A stretch of DNA of 34,829 nucleotides from assembly GCA_014238965.1 (NCBI GenBank), contig JABAAC010000129.1, forward strand, positions 1 to 34,829. The letters are read 5' to 3'. The position numbers were made by a program, and so were the translations under genes. The DNA comes from Phycisphaerales bacterium (GTDB taxonomy: Bacteria; Planctomycetota; Phycisphaerae; Phycisphaerales; SM1A02). Below are positions 1-7,251 of the stretch, piece by piece. The notes under the pieces are model-generated. The model ran no database searches. It was not told the DNA's origin and saw only the letters and a program-made list of their open reading frames with translations. Within the stretch, counting starts at the first letter, position 1. The number at the start of each line of letters is the position of its first letter.

Positions 1-846
1 ATCGAGCGCCCCGTGCAATGTGCATTGACAGGCGTTTCGAATGACCGAAATGTCGTCTCGATCGGCTTCCAGATACGGGCCGCCGTCGAAGGGGTCAACC
101 TCGTCACAGTGCTTGAATCCCAGTCGCTTAAGCATATGCATAGCCGGAAGGGCATCTGGACTCACCCGGCCAATGAGACGGCGAGCCTCCGCGGGTAGAA
201 GACTGACGTAGATTTCGCCGTCAGGAAAGAGCGATGTAATGAACTCACGTGACGAGCGGCTGAAGCGATCAGCCTCGGTATACGACAAGTTGATAAAGCG
301 ACGCCCAAGGTGGTCCCACAGCATGGTTCGGCCATCTGCCGTCAGGTCGCCCATGATCTCGCCAATCATGCGCCGATTAAATCGATCTGGACGCTGCGCA
401 ATAAATGCAAATCGCCCAAGCGACAAGAGCGACCCAAGCCTCTTAGGGGAGTTGCGCCACGCGGTTGACAATACCAAGCCACCCACTTCAGTAGGCCCAC
501 TGGTATCACGAACCAACTGCACCGTGACTTGGACCTGCCCTGCTTGCAGATCACTGCTGTAATGCTCCCGACGCCGTACCTTGAGGCCTAACCTCGGCCG
601 ATCTGGACCACCCTTGCCGGCAATCAAACAGGATGTACCCAGCACGTTTCCATTGGCCGAGTCTTCAAGCACAAACACGTACACCGCGTCTTCGTTGCCC
701 TCAGTTCCAAGAAATGATTTTTCAGATTGACTCACACGCGCTTCCAACGCGACTGGGTCGGCTGGAATATTCCCCGAATGCACAGTTCTGGCCATGCGAA
801 GCAGCGAGGGAATGTCTTTGGGCATGGCTGGTCGAATAACAAACAT
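1..846 (-). CDS. astA: Arginine N-succinyltransferase (partial, 3' end outside window)
   Basis: Transfers succinyl from succinyl-CoA to the alpha-amino group of arginine, the first step of the ammonia-producing arginine succinyltransferase (AST) catabolic pathway in the cytoplasm. The translation begins MFVIRPAMPKDIPSLLRMAR, matching the start of AstA/AruG proteins. It goes on with the family's YVFVLEDSANGNVLGTSCLI core, a GGLVLSTAWRN strand, a GRFAFIAQRPDRFN helix, a MLWDHLGRRF segment and FDGGPYLEAD near the C-terminus, all in the order seen in known AstA. About 282 codons are in the window, so most of the usual ~340 residues is present and the last part is cut off. The ATG overlaps the stop of the aminotransferase gene by one base (TGATG), so the two genes are almost certainly co-translated. 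Homology is clear; substrate (arginine versus ornithine) is inferred from the family. Confidence 0.88.
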   Translation of the reverse strand, partial: MFVIRPAMPKDIPSLLRMARTVHSGNIPADPVALEARVSQSEKSFLGTEGNEDAVYVFVLEDSANGNVLGTSCLIAGKGGPDRPRLGLKVRRREHYSSDLQAGQVQVTVQLVRDTSGPTEVGGLVLSTAWRNSPKRLGSLLSLGRFAFIAQRPDRFNRRMIGEIMGDLTADGRTMLWDHLGRRFINLSYTEADRFSRSSREFITSLFPDGEIYVSLLPAEARRLIGRVSPDALPAMHMLKRLGFKHCDEVDPFDGGPYLEADRDDISVIRNACQCTLHGALD

Positions 847-2234
847 CAGCCCGCTGCCTCCATGTCCCCAATGCACTGACCGATGACATCCATGGCTGTA
901 TCGAGGTGACTTTGTTCAAGGACCCCAACTGGCGCGAGCATGCGAAGGTGGAACGGACCATGGCCGCAAAAGAACAGCAACAGTCCTGCGTCAAAGCACC
1001 GCTTGACCAAGTCGATGATGCGAGTCTTGTCACCTCCGAAGGGCGTCAGCCGCATCATGCCACCGCAGCCACCGGCCAATTCCATGTTGCCCCCAGCGGC
1101 GGCGACCGATTGAAATGCCTTGGAATGATCGCTCATGAGCGACTTCGCTCGTTGCAGAAAGTGCTTGTGCAGTACGGCAATTCGCCCGTTTGGACCGTAA
1201 TAGTCTCCGCTGCGTAGACGATCAATGATGCAGCGGCCCACTCGAAAGCCCGCCGTGGAGCCGATGAACGTACCACTTAGAAGTCCCGGCCGCGGATTGA
1301 AGTCTGCTCTAAACAGCGTTGCGCACACCTGCGACATCTTGCCGACCGTAAGCACATCGACAAGATCTTCTAAGCCAAGAAACTGCTGCCGGAACATACA
1401 TTCCGTTCGACCAAAGGTCTGTACCTCGTCGAACCAAACGGGAACACCCGCCGCTCGTGCTCGCTCAAGTAGTGGACGCAAGAACGCATCAGTCGCTGGC
1501 ACAAAGCCACCTTCACCCAGCACTGGCTCAAGCACGATGCACGCGTACTGTGATGGATACCGCCTAAGACATTCATTCAATGCCGCCATGGCCGCATCTG
1601 CTGACCCCTCAGGATCGGTAAGGTCGAGATAAGGCAGATAATCAACCAGTGTCGACAAGGCAATGCCGTCTCGGGCACCAGCGCTATCGCCGATTTGCGA
1701 CATGGTTGTGGTTCGGCCGGCGAAGCAATGTGCAAAGGCAAGAATACGAGGCGCACCGTTGGTCTTTTGCATACAGACCTTCAGCGCGTTTTCATTTGCA
1801 ACGGCGCCACTACAACACGGAAACACGTGCGCCAATTGACTCTGGCCAGTGCGAGCTACGCTCAACAGCGCGTCCATGAAGTCAACCGCGTCGACGTTGC
1901 ATTGCAAGTTGCCCTGCATCACGGTGTCCGTTGTTGCTGCTTCCAAGGTGGCCCTGAGCAGATCGCTATCGCCGTGCCCGAACCCTTGGACGCCAATGCC
2001 CGTGATCATGTCGAGTTTCACCGAGCCATCCATGCACTCTACGAATGGTCCCCACCCACGGCCAGAACCCATAAACGGAAAGAATGCACCGCGACCGCGC
2101 AGCGTGCCGAGGCGCTCAAGGGCTTCATCACCAGCACCAGGCGAGGTGGCGGGAGCGATTGCGTCAAAGCCTGATCGCTGGGCCACAATGGTGGCGACGA
2201 GGGCATCGAGGTCAGCGGTGGTGTCGGTGCTCAT
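846..2234 (-). CDS. Class III PLP-dependent aminotransferase, probably the AST-pathway (succinyl)ornithine aminotransferase
   Basis: A class III aminotransferase that moves an amino group between an omega-amino substrate and a 2-oxo acid using pyridoxal phosphate. The class signature is visible: an LEPVLGEGGF strand, then VWFDEVQTFGRT with the PLP-contacting Asp (about residue 269), then VLTVGKMSQ with the probable Schiff-base lysine (about residue 299). The ATG at 2234 gives 462 residues. An in-frame GTG at 2255 is possible, but neither has a good ribosome site. The gene overlaps astA by one base, so AstC-like use of succinylornithine is the simplest reading. The sequence is not a close copy of AstC/ArgD, however, and this subgroup also resembles lysine 6-aminotransferase-type enzymes, so the exact substrate is open. 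Confidence 0.85.
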   Translation of the reverse strand: MSTDTTADLDALVATIVAQRSGFDAIAPATSPGAGDEALERLGTLRGRGAFFPFMGSGRGWGPFVECMDGSVKLDMITGIGVQGFGHGDSDLLRATLEAATTDTVMQGNLQCNVDAVDFMDALLSVARTGQSQLAHVFPCCSGAVANENALKVCMQKTNGAPRILAFAHCFAGRTTTMSQIGDSAGARDGIALSTLVDYLPYLDLTDPEGSADAAMAALNECLRRYPSQYACIVLEPVLGEGGFVPATDAFLRPLLERARAAGVPVWFDEVQTFGRTECMFRQQFLGLEDLVDVLTVGKMSQVCATLFRADFNPRPGLLSGTFIGSTAGFRVGRCIIDRLRSGDYYGPNGRIAVLHKHFLQRAKSLMSDHSKAFQSVAAAGGNMELAGGCGGMMRLTPFGGDKTRIIDLVKRCFDAGLLLFFCGHGPFHLRMLAPVGVLEQSHLDTAMDVIGQCIGDMEAAG

Positions 2235-2267
2235 GGAGCAGCATTGTAGAGCCACGTGGAGAATTGC

Positions 2268-3329
2268 TTAGAACGCCAGTTCCACCCAGCAGCCCTGGTC
2301 AGCCTCGCCCCGACAAGCATGTAGAACCCGCCCGAGGGGATCTGCAATGACGCAGGCATTGGTGGCTGTTGGCTCGCCGTCATCGTGACGCCGGTTGATG
2401 GAATACACCCCGTCGCTTCGATCTGCAAACAATCCTCGGATGTCATCCACCGACACCATGTCACGCTCCCCCCACTGCTGGGCGCGTGCGAAGCGTGCTA
2501 TTGATGACTCCCCTGGCACTTCAGCATCGTCACGGCCATCTGCAAGACAGTGATTCGTACGCACGAGCGTCGCATCGAAGCCCTCACGGCGCGTACAGGC
2601 CATGGCGTCGCACTCCAACTCGAGTACGCCTGTTGCATCGGCGAACCAGTAGGTGTGTGCGGCGATGCGGGGCGCTTGCACGATGCACTCGCTCGCTTCA
2701 CGACGATCGCCAAGATGCACCGCTTTGTGTAGGAGTGACATATACCCAACACCTACTCGTGCCCCGGCAACTTTGATATTCGTAGTGCCTACCGCAAGGC
2801 CAAACTCATTCATACCCATGAGTGTTGGACCTCCCGCCACGGTGACAGCCCACGTGCGGGGTCCCTCATCGGGTGTGCGGTGAACCGCCACAATGCTCTC
2901 AACATCTCCAGCAACCAAGTCCCATGTCTGCCCAGCTAAGGGGCCACCCGTGTTGGATTTCACAGCGGGCACCATGGCAGCAGTACACCCCTCGGCATCG
3001 GTTTGAGCTGGTACGCATGCAAGATCGCGAATGTCGGTGAGGTTGACCATTGCATAGAGCAAGGCTGCATCCACGTCGGCCCCTGCTGCAACCCCTAGGT
3101 GCTCATCGTATCCCGCAGAATCCCATCCACGAAGTACGTCAAGGCAATCTGCACCCAGAGCGACAAGCTCAACGTCAACTTCGCGTTCGGCAAGGTACTG
3201 GGCCGCTGATCCACGGCGCCGCTCGAGAAGCCCTTTGATTGTTGCGCGAAGCGATTCCCCAAGCGACTCGCCCATGCTCCGCCTTGACCCGGACACCTCA
3301 ATGGTCTGTAGTTCCACCATGGGCCACAT
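2268..3329 (-). CDS. C45-family acyltransferase/amidohydrolase (isopenicillin N acyltransferase-like)
   Basis: Belongs to the Ntn-hydrolase superfamily, peptidase family C45 (acyl-CoA:6-aminopenicillanate acyltransferase-like). In that family a precursor cleaves itself before a Cys, which then becomes the N-terminal nucleophile for amide hydrolysis or acyl transfer. The putative cleavage site is the Gly-Cys in DAEGCTAAMV, with Cys at about residue 115. It is followed by the expected GQTWDL and GMNEFGLAVGTTN motifs and, later, LVRTNHCL. I chose the ATG at 3329 because a GGTGGGG stretch lies eight bases upstream. An in-frame GTG at 3356 would begin right after the dapF stop. There is no signal peptide, so it is probably cytoplasmic. 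Position between dapF and the AST genes suggests an amino-acid amide or N-acyl amino acid as substrate, which is only inference. Confidence 0.8.
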   Translation of the reverse strand: MWPMVELQTIEVSGSRRSMGESLGESLRATIKGLLERRRGSAAQYLAEREVDVELVALGADCLDVLRGWDSAGYDEHLGVAAGADVDAALLYAMVNLTDIRDLACVPAQTDAEGCTAAMVPAVKSNTGGPLAGQTWDLVAGDVESIVAVHRTPDEGPRTWAVTVAGGPTLMGMNEFGLAVGTTNIKVAGARVGVGYMSLLHKAVHLGDRREASECIVQAPRIAAHTYWFADATGVLELECDAMACTRREGFDATLVRTNHCLADGRDDAEVPGESSIARFARAQQWGERDMVSVDDIRGLFADRSDGVYSINRRHDDGEPTATNACVIADPLGRVLHACRGEADQGCWVELAF

Positions 3330-3356
3330 CGTAGGCACCCCACCGCACTGAAGCAC

Positions 3357-4166
3357 TTAGGTTTGAGGCTCGATTCGATCGATTGCCGCAGGGCCAGTGA
3401 CGTGTGTCGGTGTGCCCAATTCAATGCGCAGGGCTCCACCTGGCATATGGACTTCCACGTCGGCCTCGCACAAGCCACGTGCGTGCAGCGCCGCCACTGA
3501 CGCCTGTGCTCCCGTGGCACAGGCCGCGGTGGGGCCAACACCACGCTCGATGGGCAATAATGCGAGCGATCTCGGCGATAGCACCTTGACCAAGTGAAGA
3601 TTCACCCCGCCTTGGCGAAGGTCCTGCGCCGCTGGGCCAATGGTGTTGACTAGTTCGGCGCTTGGTGCCTCGTCAACGACACAAATCAAGTGTGGGTTGC
3701 CCGTAGAGACCGGAAACAGTGTCAGGGGCCCGGTACCTAACTCGACACAGATGCAATCATCTGCATCGGCTTGCTGAGCAAGGCCAATAGCACTGGCCCC
3801 AAGTTGGGCCTCTGGCATGTCCACCGTGACCATCCACACGCCATCGCCCTGTGGCTCGACACGCCCACGATGCCGACCGATATCGCTCTCCATGATGAGC
3901 TCGCCCCCGTGAGGGCAGCCAATGGCCGCGACGCATCGCATGCCGTTACCGCACACGCCACCGTCACTTCCATCACGGTTGTACACACGCACACCAATAA
4001 CATCATCGCCGCGATCTTCTAGCACCAGCAACGCGTCAATTGCGTGCCGCGTGGTGCGAGCGAGTTCTGCTGGGTCAGCGCCGTTGAGATGAGTGATATC
4101 AACAAGCAACACACGGTTGCCTGTGCCGTGCATTCGAATGCCTTGAATATCGTTTGAGTCGGTCAT
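3357..4166 (-). CDS. dapF: Diaminopimelate epimerase family protein
   Basis: Two-base PLP-independent epimerase of the DapF fold, converting LL- to meso-diaminopimelate for lysine and peptidoglycan. The two catalytic cysteines are present: the first in GGVCGNGMRC after NRDGSDG, the second in GPTAACATGA just after the substrate-binding ERGVG motif. STGNPHLICVVD between the domains is also typical, and 269 residues is the normal length. One oddity: the N-terminal motif usually written HGLGNDFV reads HGTGNRVLLVD, so the Asp-Phe after the conserved Asn is replaced by Arg-Val. That could be lineage drift or signal a different amino acid substrate. The start overlaps the stop of the upstream lipoprotein gene (ATGA). 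The C45 hydrolase and AST genes follow directly, an unusual setting for dapF. Confidence 0.88.
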   Translation of the reverse strand: MTDSNDIQGIRMHGTGNRVLLVDITHLNGADPAELARTTRHAIDALLVLEDRGDDVIGVRVYNRDGSDGGVCGNGMRCVAAIGCPHGGELIMESDIGRHRGRVEPQGDGVWMVTVDMPEAQLGASAIGLAQQADADDCICVELGTGPLTLFPVSTGNPHLICVVDEAPSAELVNTIGPAAQDLRQGGVNLHLVKVLSPRSLALLPIERGVGPTAACATGAQASVAALHARGLCEADVEVHMPGGALRIELGTPTHVTGPAAIDRIEPQT

Positions 4167-5611
4167 CGTCCAGTGCGGCTGGGCGGGCGGTGAACGCAGC
4201 CTAGGTCCACCACTACAGCATCATGACGATACCAATCTACATTCAGCGTGTCCTCATCCACGAATGACATGACAAGGCAGTTCGCCCGCGTCCCGTCGGC
4301 GTACTGCAAGTCACCAAAACCCGGACCTGCATGTTCCCAGTTGCGGTGGGATGTTGCATGAAAGTGAAAGTGAAATAGTACCGTGTACCCAGCATCAAAC
4401 ATTTCTTGAGGCGCGTTGAATCGCAGGTCGTGGTGACGCAGACGAGGCTTGAATTCGAGAATCTCGTATCGCCCTTTACCATCGAGTGACAGAATGCCTC
4501 CAAATTCAGTCGTGGTGTCTGCGTTGTCGCGGTCGGCGTAATCGAAGAGGTGGTCCACCACCGGCTGCAGATCTATCGCGTCCAGCGCAAGCGTCAGCGC
4601 GACTGCATCGCCCCAAGTAAGCTCATGAGCATGCGTCTGGAGCTTCTCAGACACGAAGATGCCGTCTTTGTAATACGCATCGGCATCTCGATAATGCTGC
4701 ACACCTTCAAGTCGCTCGTGCAACGAAGCCACGATGCTGTCGACGTGCCCACCGGCGAGGTCAGGGCGATGACGCATGGCCGCAACCGCTATGGGCAAGT
4801 CACGGATACGAAGCCCTTCACGGCGGTTCTTTGGCATGTGCGCACAGGCCGCAGCGGCTTGCGACCAGAATGCCCGACGCTCAGGCGCTCGTAGTTTGCG
4901 CAGCCAGAGAATCTCTTCGCGGTTCCACGGCACAGTGCCGAACGCAATGGCGGCAGCGTGCAAGTCGATGAGCATCGAATTGGCCTCGGTTTTCGGATCG
5001 ACTGCCTGAATCCATTCAACCAATGCAGCTCGGGCCCCAAGGCGATGCAGCAAGTCCCAGCAGCGATGTCGAAATGCCTCTTGTGATGGCTTGTCGTGCA
5101 TGAGCAATTGCGCCCACACAACGTCGGTGAGATTGCGATCGACCACCAACATTTGTAAAGCGCCAAACTCGGGCCGCTGTGTTTCGGGTAGGCCGCCGGT
5201 CCATGGTCGCCCCCAACTGCTACACAGCGCCTCCTCCAAGGTGGCCTTTTCAGTATCCGTCCATGCCTGCTCACCAATCCACGTGCATAACACACGCAGC
5301 CATGGCTTATCTGTGATGCGTGGCAAACGCTGTCGGCACGTGCGTACCAAATGGGCTCGGTCAAGTTCGAGCAGTTGATGCAGGCCACGACGCCGCACAT
5401 CAAGTTCGTAGCCAGATCGATAGATGAGGCCTTGGAGCGCATCGATTGCAACTGCGTCGTCTCGAGGCGCCGCTTCCAATTGGCTCATAGCAGCGCGATG
5501 ATGCATAAGCGGGGCAGATTGATCTGCCAAGGTGGCCGCGGAGTCCCGGACGTTGGGCGCACAGCCCATGAGCAAGATCAACAACGGCAAAAGGCGATGC
5601 ATGGGCAACAT
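4163..5611 (-). CDS. Lipoprotein of unknown function with a metal-site-like His-rich C-terminus
   Basis: A 482-residue putative lipoprotein. The N-terminus has a short hydrophobic segment ending in LLMGC, a good lipobox with the lipid-modified Cys at about residue 17. The middle (residues ~40-330) is helical with recurring Trp/Arg/Leu patterns that could be HEAT-like repeats, though I cannot define their boundaries. The C-terminal ~120 residues hold an FGGILSLD strand, the cluster FHFHFHATSHRNWEH, then AGPGFGDLQYAD and a strand NCLVMSFVDED. The Glu, the HxH pair and the distal Gly/Asp recall the JAB/JAMM metalloprotease layout, but the spacing is not canonical, so this is only a suggestion. 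It is first in the dapF-C45-AST gene run, overlaps dapF by 4 bases, and is divergent from the NifU-like gene. I do not recognise the family. Confidence 0.7.
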   Translation of the reverse strand: MLPMHRLLPLLILLMGCAPNVRDSAATLADQSAPLMHHRAAMSQLEAAPRDDAVAIDALQGLIYRSGYELDVRRRGLHQLLELDRAHLVRTCRQRLPRITDKPWLRVLCTWIGEQAWTDTEKATLEEALCSSWGRPWTGGLPETQRPEFGALQMLVVDRNLTDVVWAQLLMHDKPSQEAFRHRCWDLLHRLGARAALVEWIQAVDPKTEANSMLIDLHAAAIAFGTVPWNREEILWLRKLRAPERRAFWSQAAAACAHMPKNRREGLRIRDLPIAVAAMRHRPDLAGGHVDSIVASLHERLEGVQHYRDADAYYKDGIFVSEKLQTHAHELTWGDAVALTLALDAIDLQPVVDHLFDYADRDNADTTTEFGGILSLDGKGRYEILEFKPRLRHHDLRFNAPQEMFDAGYTVLFHFHFHATSHRNWEHAGPGFGDLQYADGTRANCLVMSFVDEDTLNVDWYRHDAVVVDLGCVHRPPSRTGR

Positions 5612-5684
5612 CGTAATGGGAAGCCCAAGGGCACCATTGAGTCCTCAACGCCTTGAGCTACCAGAACCCGCTAGCATTGAAGAT

Positions 5685-5933
5685 ATGACTGACCCTGCTC
5701 CAGATCATTCCACTGTCGAAGCTGTGCTTGAGGCCATACGGCCATCCATCAAGGCTGATGGCGGCGATGTGGAACTGGTGGGCATCACGGATGGGGGCAT
5801 TGTGCAAGTTCGCCTCCTAGGGGCTTGTGTGGGGTGCCCCAGCAGCCATATGACCCTTCGTGATGGCCTAGAGGCGAATTTGGTGGGTCGAATTCCTGGG
5901 GTGAACGGCGTGGAGGCCGTCAAGGATGACTGA
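5685..5933 (+). CDS. NifU C-terminal domain Fe-S cluster scaffold (Nfu-type)
   Basis: An 82-residue single-domain Nfu protein that assembles or carries an iron-sulfur cluster for transfer to apo-proteins in the cytoplasm. The signature runs VEAVLEAIRPSIKADGGDVEL, then VQVRLLGACVGCPSSHMTL with the cluster-binding CVGC (CxxC), then GLEANLVGRIPGVNGVEAV. I chose the ATG at 5685, which begins MTDPAPDHS, because it gives exactly the known domain. Longer in-frame starts back to 5532 would run into the divergent lipoprotein gene. Only 73 bases separate it from that gene, so a divergent promoter must lie there, though I see no convincing -10/-35 pair. No other Fe-S assembly gene (isc, suf) is nearby. 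Confidence 0.93.
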   Translation: MTDPAPDHSTVEAVLEAIRPSIKADGGDVELVGITDGGIVQVRLLGACVGCPSSHMTLRDGLEANLVGRIPGVNGVEAVKDD

Positions 5934-6030
5934 ATATTCCACCCAAGGCACGCTGAAGACTTGGAAGTGGTCCCCTGCTGGTGTACGCTCCGACATGGTG
6001 GGCGCTGTCGTTTCGTAACGGTGGTGCATT

Positions 6031-6066
6031 GTCAGGACGGCAGTTACAAGGCAGGAGGGCCGAGGT
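6031..6066 (+). promoter_or_regulatory. csrA leader with Shine-Dalgarno and two AGGA motifs
   Basis: A strong Shine-Dalgarno AGGAGG (6053-6058) sits eight bases before the csrA ATG. A second AGGA occurs at 6034-6037. In several bacteria CsrA represses its own translation by binding two GGA motifs around the ribosome site, so this spacing is compatible with autoregulation. The motifs here are not in clear hexaloops, so this is inference. Confidence 0.5.
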
Positions 6067-6282
6067 ATGCTCGTCATCACGAGACGTGAAGGTGAAGAAG
6101 TAGTCATTGGAGATCCGGCGAACCCCATTGGGGTCGTTCGCATCGCGAGTGTGAAAGGTGATCGAGTTCGACTCGCGTTGAACTTCCCGCGAGAGGTTGA
6201 AGTTCACCGCCGCGAGGTCGCCGACCAGATCATTTCAGAGAAGCCCTCGATTGCAGGCAAAATCCGGCCAGCATCTGGCTGA
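6067..6282 (+). CDS. csrA: Carbon storage regulator CsrA
   Basis: Small RNA-binding dimer that binds GGA motifs in mRNA leaders, changing translation or mRNA stability. In other bacteria it controls carbon storage, motility and biofilm. The 71 residues begin MLVITRREGEEVVIGD, the near-invariant start of CsrA. VRIASVKGDRVRLALNFPRE follows, then VEVHRREV, which contains the Arg equivalent to the RNA-binding R44 of the E. coli protein. FliW and flagellar genes, often found with csrA elsewhere, are not present. Downstream and on the opposite strand is a hairpin array with CsrA-type loops, described separately, which strongly suggests an RNA antagonist encoded alongside. The start is supported by the strong ribosome site. 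Confidence 0.97.
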   Translation: MLVITRREGEEVVIGDPANPIGVVRIASVKGDRVRLALNFPREVEVHRREVADQIISEKPSIAGKIRPASG

Positions 6283-6367
6283 GAGGTGATTGGTCCCAGA
6301 TCCGCGGTATGCCCTGATTGACGTAAGACAATGCGTTGAAAGCTGAGGGTCTGCCAAGGCAGCGTCT

Positions 6368-6406
6368 AAAAACAGTTCGTGACGCGTGGTGGGACGCGTC
6401 ACGAAC
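6368..6406 (-). terminator. Rho-independent terminator of the CsrA-type small RNA (and mraZ transcript)
   Basis: A perfect 13-bp stem (arms 6406-6394 and 6387-6375, sequence GTTCGTGACGCGT) with a 6-base loop is followed on the minus strand by TGTTTTT. The T-tract exists only in the minus direction, which sets the strand of the RNA that ends here. It may also serve as the end of the mraZ message. Confidence 0.88.
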
Positions 6407-6640
6407 CGGGAAGGGGAGTCCCGTGGCCTAAGGCCCTTGGGACTCTGTGAGGAATGTTCGCGAATCGTCCATGATCCGCGTCCGCAACGAGCGTCTACTC
6501 GCCGCTGTGTGGGCCGTCCTTGGCCCGTCGTGCATCACGGTGTGGCCTCCCTGCCATATGCGAAGGCGTCCGTGCCATCGCCAGTCGTGATGCATACGTG
6601 AAGTGCCCTGTGTGCAGGCCATCCATGGCCTGCAAGGTGG
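6368..6640 (-). ncRNA. Putative CsrA-sequestering small RNA (CsrB/RsmZ-like)
   Basis: Read on the minus strand, this gap holds five consecutive stem-loops whose six-base loops all fit ANGGAN, the high-affinity CsrA/RsmE recognition loop. They are: 6633-6614, 7-bp stem, loop ATGGAT; 6581-6560, stem with one T-T mismatch, loop ACGGAC; 6556-6543, 4-bp stem, loop AGGGAG; 6526-6511, 5-bp stem, loop AAGGAC; 6480-6459, 8-bp stem with one G-T pair, loop ATGGAC. The second and third are enclosed by a 9-bp long-range helix (6594-6586 with 6539-6531). A further stem (6445-6416) precedes an intrinsic terminator at 6406-6368. No credible protein is encoded here on either strand. The 5' end is not defined: it could start from a promoter inside the end of mraZ or be processed from the mraZ transcript. 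Seen directly: structures and loops. Inferred: CsrA titration, from the CsrB/RsmYZ paradigm and csrA lying 86 bases away. Confidence 0.75.
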
Positions 6641-6647
6641 TTCCGCT

Positions 6648-6670
6648 GGAATCAGTGGGTGGGAATCAGT
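6648..6670. repeat. Tandem 9-bp direct repeat at the end of mraZ
   Basis: ACTGATTCC (minus strand) occurs twice with a 14-bp period, at 6670-6662 and 6656-6648. It overlaps the mraZ stop codon and lies just upstream of the first hairpin of the small RNA. It could be a regulator site for that RNA or chance; no partner factor is visible. Confidence 0.4.
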
Positions 6671-7142
6671 GTCCCTCCCGTGTCTGGCCACGCCGTTGCA
6701 TGGCTTGTCGTGCCCGAACCATGATGTCCGCCTGCTGTGCCAAACGCTCGTCGCGCTGCGTCGCCCATCGCTGTGCATCGCGCAGTTCCAGGTGATCCTT
6801 CACCCCAAGTAAGACCACGTTGGAACCAAGTTGAGCCATGTTGAGTAATCGCTCGGGAATCCTGATACGCCCTGCCGAATCCAGTTCGGCGTGTGTCGAC
6901 TGCGAATAGAGCAGTTCTTCGAACTCCAGCATGTCCTCGTCGGGAAGCAGTGACCCCTCGCTGGCGGCCGCCATCTGTTCGAAGGTCTTCGCCGGCCACA
7001 GCCACAGTGCGTCCGAAGGCCCCGGTGCGAGATACAGGCCTCGCCCATGCACTGCAGGATCGAGCCTGCTGCGAACCTCGGAGGGAATCGCAAGCCGGCC
7101 CTTGGCATCCACAGTGTGTTCGTACTCGCCTGTAAAGAGCAC
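6666..7142 (-). CDS. mraZ: Transcriptional regulator MraZ
   Basis: A ring-forming DNA-binding protein with two SpoVT/AbrB-like MraZ domains that represses its own promoter, and in most bacteria the division/cell wall (dcw) cluster. The N-terminal repeat reads LFTGEYEHTVDAKGRLAIPSEVRSR with the DxKGR core. The second repeat has AELDSAGRIRIPERLL. Length of 158 is normal. The start is GTG at 7142, with an AAGGA ribosome site (minus strand, 7155-7151) eight bases upstream. No rsmH, ftsL, ftsI or mur gene follows. Downstream is only the small-RNA region and convergent csrA, so this mraZ is separated from any dcw cluster, in line with the reduced division gene sets of planctomycetes. The boxes at 7252-7301 point to autoregulation. 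Confidence 0.95.
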   Translation of the reverse strand: MLFTGEYEHTVDAKGRLAIPSEVRSRLDPAVHGRGLYLAPGPSDALWLWPAKTFEQMAAASEGSLLPDEDMLEFEELLYSQSTHAELDSAGRIRIPERLLNMAQLGSNVVLLGVKDHLELRDAQRWATQRDERLAQQADIMVRARQAMQRRGQTREGH

Positions 7143-7226
7143 GGGATCGTTCCTTGGTGTTCAGCAAGCCCTTCAACCTTTTGCAACTGCCGAGCCCACC
7201 TCGACGTTGCCCTCACGGTCGCAATG

Positions 7227-7240
7227 GTGTTGGCCAACAC
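7227..7240. promoter_or_regulatory. 14-bp perfect palindrome upstream of mraZ
   Basis: GTGTTGGCCAACAC is a perfect palindrome between the MraZ-type boxes and the mraZ start, about 85 bases before the GTG. This form is typical of an operator for a dimeric repressor; which protein would bind is unknown. Confidence 0.35.
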
Positions 7241-7251
7241 GACGCGTGGAA

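Noticed and set aside
4789-5451. 220-codon minus-strand frame inside the lipoprotein gene
   Set aside because: Cys/Arg-rich shadow in another frame; the other frame has a signal peptide, lipobox and coupled neighbour.
5934-6030. Promoter TTGGAA-17-TACGCT before csrA
   Set aside because: The spacing is right but the -10 matches only 3 of 6 bases, too weak to claim.
6375-6406. Hairpin as a terminator for csrA on the plus strand
   Set aside because: The stem is perfect, but on plus it is followed by CGGGAAGG and has no T-tract; the T-tract is only on minus.
6428-6778. Open frame of 116 codons on the minus strand across the hairpin region
   Set aside because: It runs through the end of mraZ and all of the stem-loops, has no domain pattern and no ribosome site. 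The RNA structure explains the sequence better.
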